Below, piece by piece: positions 58,830 through 64,000 of a DNA stretch of 64,000 nucleotides. The notes under the pieces were generated by a model. The model was not told the origin of the DNA. It did not search any database and was given only the letters and a program-made list of their open reading frames with translations. Source of the stretch: Antedon mediterranea (Eukaryota > Echinodermata > Crinoidea > Comatulida > Antedonidae); the NCBI RefSeq assembly GCF_964355755.1, contig NC_092679.1:7936001-8000000 (forward strand), given 5' to 3'. Numbering within the stretch: the first letter of the stretch is position 1; each line of letters begins with the position of its first letter. The position numbers and the translations under genes are program-made.

Positions 58830-59798
58830 ATGAGTCTGGAATTAGAAAACGCATTTGGCGAAATACGCAAAGAAGCAAGAGTGTGGCTATTTATTTATGC
58901 AGTGGTTGGCATTATTGGTATATTCGCAAACCTATTAGTACTTACTGTGTTTCTTACAAATTCAAATGGTGGTAGGCGAAGAAATGTTACTGCGAAACTT
59001 CTTATTCATCAGTCGGCAATTGATTTAATTTCAAGTATTGTATTTTTACCATTTTATGTTATTCCAGAAGGATGGTTGATTAAAAATGAAGCTGCCGGTG
59101 ATTTGTTTTGCAAGGGTCGTGGAACTTTCTGGGTGTTGGCAACTTCTTCAACAGTAAATCTTGTATTGATTACTGTTGAACGATATTATGCAATTGTCCA
59201 TCCAATCCAACACTATGTTCATTGTAAAAGTATAAAGGTATATTATTTACTGCCAATAGTTTACATCTACGCTTTCCTCGCAATGGGCCACCTCGTATTT
59301 GTTGCAAAAATAAACGATGAGTATTACTGTTATTATGATTGGAGTGAAGCAAATGAAAATCTTCAAGCTATCATTGGAATACAAAGTTTTATTTTTTCAT
59401 GGTTTATCCCTATTTTAATTATTGTATTCGCTTACTCAACAATTCTTCTTACGTTACGTAAAATGTATTGCGGGTTTCCAAATGGGGTTGATGGATCCGG
59501 TACTGGGGGTAGACGACGGTACGTTGCACAGAAAAACCTTATCAACACTTTCATCGCTGTTTCAATTGCATATGCTGTTTGTTGGACACCTGATATGTTT
59601 TTATATCTTACTTATAATGTCAGCTCTGGTACATTACCTAAAAATATGGAAAATGGAATCAGTCATCGTTTAACAGTTTTATTGTCGGTATGCAATATGG
59701 TTGTTAATCCGTTTATTTACGCTTTTAAATATAAAATTTTTAAGACGGGATTATCTAAAATGTTCAGTGATATTAAAGTAACTTCAAGAGGAGCTTGA
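58830..59798 (+). CDS. Intronless class A (rhodopsin-like) GPCR, orphan
   Basis: A single 322-residue exon with seven hydrophobic segments at about 18-42, 54-78, 97-120, 137-159, 182-207, 237-263 and 281-303. Family hallmarks are N34 in TM1, D65 in TM2, the ERY triplet at 117-119 (DRY position), C94 and C167 for the extracellular disulphide, CWTP at 251-254 in TM6, and NPFIY at 293-297 in TM7. The N-terminus is short and has no signal peptide, and the C-terminal tail is only about 20 residues. A peptide or amine receptor is likely, but the ligand cannot be inferred. An earlier ATG ten bases upstream is out of frame. Intronless receptors of this kind often form expanded families in echinoderms. 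Confidence 0.93.
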   Translation: MSLELENAFGEIRKEARVWLFIYAVVGIIGIFANLLVLTVFLTNSNGGRRRNVTAKLLIHQSAIDLISSIVFLPFYVIPEGWLIKNEAAGDLFCKGRGTFWVLATSSTVNLVLITVERYYAIVHPIQHYVHCKSIKVYYLLPIVYIYAFLAMGHLVFVAKINDEYYCYYDWSEANENLQAIIGIQSFIFSWFIPILIIVFAYSTILLTLRKMYCGFPNGVDGSGTGGRRRYVAQKNLINTFIAVSIAYAVCWTPDMFLYLTYNVSSGTLPKNMENGISHRLTVLLSVCNMVVNPFIYAFKYKIFKTGLSKMFSDIKVTSRGA

Positions 59799-60610
59799 CT
59801 GCTACATTACTGAAGTTAATCAATCCGTTATAATACACAACAATTTTATATCTAAATAACTTAATTAACAAAATAGTATATCAACAATTTATAATCGGTA
59901 TTTGTAAATATACCATAATTATACTGTACCGTATTTACAGTATGCCTTAAAATTAATTGCAATTTCAATATAACCGAATTAAAGAAAATAGATCAAAGTA
60001 CTTTTAATATTTGTACTGGAAGATGAGTGTTGAGAGTGTAATTTGTTATATGATCTCACTTATTATTAACAATCAACAGAAGTGTAGCTATTTGCTGATC
60101 GTCGGCAAGAAGTTTGTTTTCGTAAACATCTGTGTATTACTGTCTTCAATAGATTCCAGCATTCTTCAGTTGGTTAGCAACATAGTTAAATGATACTGTA
60201 TATAAAGTCATTAACGTTAAACCAAGATTTATTATTACAAATTGTGTGATTATCTCCAGTTAATAAAATTTTAAATTGAAATGTATTGAGTGTCAACTTG
60301 ACAAATTAAATTAAGTAGTCGAAATCGCAAGCACTTAATTAACTGTCAATTTCAGAATCCGTTCCGAAATATTTCAGAATGGTTGAGACACACGGTACCT
60401 GTCTAGATGAGAAAATATACTGTATATGTATTGTATGTTCCCCCAAAACACGAAAATGAAGTTTAAAATAATCTTTGAAGAATATGAAGCCATTGTTTGT
60501 AATTAATAAAGTTTATCACTTTCGAAGAAAAAAAGACACACGAAAAACTGTTTTGCTGATTGTGATGCCGTTTGTTGTATGAGAGAATGTATTTGGTGGG
60601 TGAAAATCTG
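59799..60610. other. Spacer between the GPCR and the tRNA-like gene
   Basis: AT-rich sequence with no recognised exon, repeat or RNA. It presumably starts with the GPCR 3' UTR. Confidence 0.45.
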
Positions 60611-60681
60611 TGCTCTGTGGGCTAGTGGTATGATACTCGCCCTGTAAGCGAGAGGTCGCAGGTTCGAATCCCGCCAGAGAC
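60611..60681 (+). tRNA. tRNA-Thr(UGU)-like gene or tRNA pseudogene
   Basis: The anticodon arm is CTCGC-CCTGTAA-GCGAG, giving anticodon TGT. The T arm GCAGG-TTCGAAT-CCCGC has one A-C mismatch, and box B is GGTTCGAATCC. A box A-like TGGGCTAGTGGT is present. A T5 terminator follows at once (CATTTTTC). Against a functional gene: position 33 would be C instead of the nearly universal T, only five of seven acceptor pairs form, and the D stem is weak. A decayed tRNA or tRNA-derived repeat is quite possible. Confidence 0.5.
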
Positions 60682-61147
60682 ATTTTTCATACAACTAAAA
60701 CGATGAGCTATGATTGACGCTTGTTCTGAATATGAACACTGTTTTAATAATTTGACAGTATGATTTATATAATCTACTCAGTGCTACGTACGGACCTAAA
60801 TGCTGAGCTCCGGAAACAAGTAAGTAAACAAGTAAACACAATTGATTATGTATGCACAGTAAAATCATGCGAATGTGGCGTTCCATAGTGTCAATAGTTG
60901 CTATTGCCACGTTTTTTGTGAGAAAAGAAGAAGATACGACGATCTGACGGCGGACGGACACCGCCGGTACGTGTAGTTTGCTTCTGCTGTGTACGTCGTG
61001 TGGTGGTGGTTTAGGCCTAGAGTGTAGCAGATGGTATTTCCGAGGACACGTTTACCACAGTTAGGAGGCTAAAAGCTATTATATATTGCTTTTTTCTAAA
61101 GAAACAGTGACTTATCTATTTAAAAACAACCTAAGAAAGTTTTCATT
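60682..61147. promoter_or_regulatory. Upstream region of TMED10
   Basis: The last ~250 bases before the TMED10 ATG are GC- and CpG-richer (GACGGCGGACGGACACCGCC near 60945; TGTACGTCGTG near 60990) than the surroundings, as in a housekeeping promoter. No TATA box is seen. The transcription start is not determinable. Confidence 0.4.
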
Positions 61148-63202
61148 ATGAATTTGTATCTAATTTTTAGTATTTTATCGTCAATTTTGTTCACTCAAAT
61201 TTGTGGATTATCGATGATGCTGCCTCCGAACGTAAAAAAATGTTTGAAGGAAGAAATCCATAAAGATGTTCTTGTAACTGGCGATTATAAACTAAGCGAT
61301 GCTCCTGGACATAAAACGTTGTTACATGTAAGTATCCTGTTCTTTGAACAATCAACCTGCTTTGTAATAAATGTATTGTTGTATGTTATTAATATTATTC
61401 CTGGCCATATAATGACGTGGCTAATTATTAATATTTAGCCCGATCAACTAGTATAGAGAAGCCACAAGCAATAAGACAGTTTTGTTAGTATATAGCCTGT
61501 AGCAAAGTCATTTCGTCCTATACAACCAGTCGGCCTAGGAAGAAACTTGCAGAACATTATTATTAAATAAATATAGAAAAGTGTTACAATTTGTATTTTT
61601 TATACAGGTATTATAATTTATTGTTAAAGTTTTTATTCAGTATTTTTGTTATTTTCATCTAGTAGGCCTAGGCCTAATCAACTTTCTGTCTTTTGTTTCA
61701 ATTCAATTTTATTTTATTTCCACAATATAGGCATAATAACATACACAGGTCCAGGATAATAAATACAACTGATTTACAATAAAATCTATTTAGTAAAATT
61801 AATTAGCGTAGTCGAGTTAATAACATTTTTATCCTTAAACGAAAACGCGTAAGGAATGTATTGGTAAAATCATGTTTTGTTTTTTTTTTAAATTGAAATA
61901 CTGAAAATGTGTTTATATAGATTATGTAAGTAAATGTACAGTGTTACCATTAATTAAGTCTGTACGATTTTGAGTTGTTTTGGGCACACTACCATTTTGT
62001 AGGGTCTTCCTTGGCTTTGCCCGCACGGTCTTCTCTCCTCCTGCATAGTAAATCAGTAGAGGGCGACATTAAAAAAATATATACAAATTTGTTTTCGGTA
62101 TTTAGATTTTTTTATTTTGTTTTTGGTTGTTTATGGTTGTTTTCGGTAATTAGACTAACCGCCTCAGTTCTGTGAACAGGTTGAGCTTTTCAGAATATTA
62201 AATAACATTTGTTCTTCTTTTAATTAGGTTGGGGATTCCAAAGGTCACACACTCTACAGCAAGGAAGATGCCCAAGAAGGCAAATTTGCATTTACAACTG
62301 ATGATTATGATATGTTTGAAGTTTGTTTTGAAACTAAAGTTTCTGCAGGTGATTGAAATGTGTTTTTTTTTTACAAAAAGTAATTACAAATTTACTGTAA
62401 AAAGTCAGAAAATAGCATCTTATGTTTTTTTCTTCATATGTAGTGCACAACATCTAGGTTTACTGCCTTTTTTATGAAAGTATTTTTAAATATTTATCAT
62501 TGTTATTTTAAATCGATTATTTTTCATAGGATTAAGAGGAACACAGCGTGAAGTGAGTCTTGATCTAAAACACGGAATTGAAGCTAAAAGTTATGAAGAT
62601 GTAAGTATTAATACAAGAAACATCTCTCGGATACTGTACCTGTCCAATAAACCCAAAACATACCAAACTGTAGTATTAGGAGAAAATAAAAATTCTGTAC
62701 CATATCTACTGTAAATATATAATACTGAATTAGCCAAAATTCGCCCGAAAGGTGGAATTGAACCACTCCGATGTTAATCGGCTACAGGTTTGAAGCCTGC
62801 ACCCCAGACCACTGAGGTTCATCCGGGCAACTAAGCATGCAGGAAATACTTCCTTAAATACCCTTGCATTCTAGCCTTTCTCCAGACATGGTGTCAAAAT
62901 ACTGTTTCTGTTTAAAATGTTATGTATTTGTTTAATTTCTTTTTAATTCCATATTTTAAACTGTTTGCATAATTTTTATTAGTTTAGTGTGCTACAAAAA
63001 GGGTAAAAACTGGATAAAAATAGTTTAAAATTTCATAATTTGCATCTCATTAATATTCATGAACTTATTCTTTAGCTGGCCAAGGCTGAAAAACTGAAGC
63101 CAATGGAAGTTGAATTGCGGCGCTTAGAAGATCTTTCAGAGTCTATTGTGAATGATTTTGCCTACTTAAGAAAGCGGGAAGAAGAGATGAGGGATACAAA
63201 TG
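61148..63202 (+). CDS. TMED10: TMED10 (p24 delta-type) cargo receptor, partial at right edge
   Basis: Four exons are visible: 61148-61327, 62228-62348, 62530-62600 and 63076-63202, with GT-AG introns and matching phases, giving about 166 residues. The first ~20 residues form a signal peptide. The GOLD domain follows with [37 protein letters not shown] and MFEVCFE; two conserved cysteines are in place. The coiled coil carries [20 protein letters not shown] and REEEMRDTN. The transmembrane segment and cytosolic COPI/COPII sorting tail should be in one more exon beyond the last donor (GTGAGA); it is not recognised before the window ends. p24 proteins cycle between ER and Golgi, sorting GPI-anchored and other cargo. 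Confidence 0.95.
61328..62227. other. First intron of TMED10
   Basis: AT-rich intron. No exon, RNA gene or clear transposon is recognised in it. Confidence 0.5.
62742..62828 (-). tRNA. Selenocysteine tRNA (anticodon TCA)
   Basis: The 87-nt length matches the eukaryotic tRNA-Sec. Features on the minus strand: an extended acceptor stem opening GCCCGGATG and closing CCTTTCGGGC with G73; anticodon arm CAGG-CTTCAAA-CCTG; long variable arm CCGAT-TAAC-ATCGG; and T arm GTGG-TTCAATT-CCAC. Most positions outside the variable arm equal the vertebrate gene. Upstream, TATTTAAG sits about 25-32 bases before the first base, where the external TATA box of this gene type (Pol III type 3) lies. TTTT follows within a few bases of the 3' end. 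It decodes UGA as Sec in selenoprotein mRNAs. It lies antisense in a TMED10 intron. Confidence 0.96.
62829..62890 (-). promoter_or_regulatory. External promoter of the tRNA-Sec gene
   Basis: Reading on the minus strand, TATTTAAGG lies at about -32 to -24 from the tRNA start. This is the expected TATA position for a type 3 Pol III promoter. A proximal sequence element should lie around -65 to -50 (in the AAGGCTAGAATGCAAGG stretch), but its consensus in this organism is unknown to me. Confidence 0.5.
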
Positions 63203-63459
63203 GTGAGATATTTATTTGGGTATAAAAGTGCAAATAGAACATTCCAGAATGTTTCATATGAATTGGTATGAGCATTAAAAATGTTGATATTAAATAGTTA
63301 CAGTAGTCCCATAATAAGAGAGGAGTGGTTTCATGAAAACACATTTTTCTTGTTGATTCAACAATACAGTAATTTTTGGAAGAATTTCATCTGGTTGTGG
63401 AATAGGTATTACATAAAATTTCTTTTTGAACAACCAAAAATAGTATAAGCGAACTTACA
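63203..63459. other. TMED10 intron after exon 4
   Basis: Intronic sequence beginning with the GTGAGA donor. Nothing recognisable lies before the Penelope-like fragment. Confidence 0.5.
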
Positions 63460-63795
63460 GTACGTTTCGAAACCTATCAGGTTTCATTCTCAACTGGCGT
63501 TTCATCGTCTAGCGTTGTTAATCCCATGACGACGATGAGTTGGTATAGCGCCACCAATAGGTCCAAAAGGACGTGCCCCCTTCTCCAATAGTTGATCATA
63601 AATGTGTGACAATTCGTGGGCTCCTTCATCTCTGTTCATGATTTTTCCATATTTTCTGATGTTGATCGACTCTTTTATTTGCCTCTTTTGAGTGTTGCAT
63701 TCTTTCTCAAGGATAGCAGCGTTCCAATCAATGAGGTGATTGTGTTGTAGTGCATGATCTGTTTGGGTAGCCCTGTCTCATGTTCTAATAATCTG
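63460..63795 (-). mobile_element. Penelope-like retroelement fragment (endonuclease C-terminus)
   Basis: On the minus strand there is a frame with HLIDWNAAILEKECNTQKRQ, then IKESINIRKYGKIMNRDEGA and ELSHIY. This matches the C-terminal pattern of Penelope-like elements with a GIY-YIG endonuclease: DH.IDW..A.IL, R.IKES..I and MN.DEG..LS. The stretch after the stop (GAAACGCCAGTTGAGAATGA, CGAAACGTACTG) is of the kind found in the 3' region of these elements. The reverse transcriptase is missing, so it is a short dead fragment in a TMED10 intron. Confidence 0.65.
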
Positions 63796-64000
63796 GGTTT
63801 TTTTTATGCTTGTGTAATTTTGATTTTTTTGTATTGAGACAAATACATAAATGAAAAATGAAATTATTAGGTTATGTGTTGAATTAAATCACAAGTTACT
63901 AGGTCCAGGCTGTTCTCGTCCACAACCCTGTAATACACATTTGATAAACAACATATTAATGTTTAATGGAGAGTTGGAAGTCCAATAGAACCAGCAATAA
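63796..64000. other. Right edge of the window, intronic
   Basis: No exon is recognised. The final TMED10 exon is expected further to the right. Confidence 0.4.

Noticed and set aside
60503-60694. Minus-strand frame over the tRNA-like gene
   Set aside because: It is the antisense of the tRNA sequence; such WRDSNLRPLAYRA-like peptides are a familiar by-product of tRNA genes.

Overview
This is a 64 kb window of an AT-rich animal nuclear genome. Genes are split into many short exons with GT-AG introns, there are no operons, and most of the DNA is intron, intergenic spacer or mobile elements. Protein matches are to metazoan families, and the frequent TAGGCCTAGGCC-type runs and low GC make a marine invertebrate deuterostome, probably an echinoderm, the best guess. 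That placement is inference.

Layout. (1) About 5.5-29.4 kb, + strand: the last three coding exons of an ARHGAP11A orthologue (Rho GTPase-activating protein). Its RhoGAP domain must lie to the left of the window. Its 18.4 kb intron holds a 9.75 kb transposon-like block with perfect terminal inverted repeats and a 9-bp target duplication; this block is full of ~175-bp repeats and carries at least three later insertions. (2) 34.4-36.3 kb, - strand: complete AP2S1 (clathrin adaptor AP-2 sigma). (3) 38.2-43.2 kb, + strand: complete POLR1C (shared RNA polymerase I/III subunit), head-to-head with AP2S1. A 1.56 kb element with long inverted repeats and a 9-bp target duplication sits exactly at the POLR1C start codon, and a Gypsy-like retrotransposon remnant sits in intron 3. 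(4) 43.7-52.4 kb: a 5'-truncated LINE split by a nest of other elements, including a 5.7 kb element with two ACGTTGAA-rich tandem arrays. (5) 53.2-57.7 kb, + strand: a ten-exon leucine-rich-repeat protein with a membrane segment and a cysteine-rich finger. (6) 58.8-59.8 kb, + strand: an intronless class A GPCR. (7) 60.6 kb: a tRNA-Thr-like gene. (8) 61.1 kb to beyond the right edge, + strand: TMED10 (p24 cargo receptor), with a selenocysteine tRNA gene antisense in an intron and a Penelope-like fragment further along.

Most of the recognised protein genes are single-copy housekeeping genes with no functional link beyond adjacency. AP2S1 and POLR1C are the exception: without the inserted element their start codons would be only about 340 bp apart, which suggests an ancestral bidirectional promoter. 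The strongest observations are the giant inverted-repeat element in the ARHGAP11A intron, the insertion at the POLR1C start codon, and the several nested insertions whose empty sites survive elsewhere in this window.
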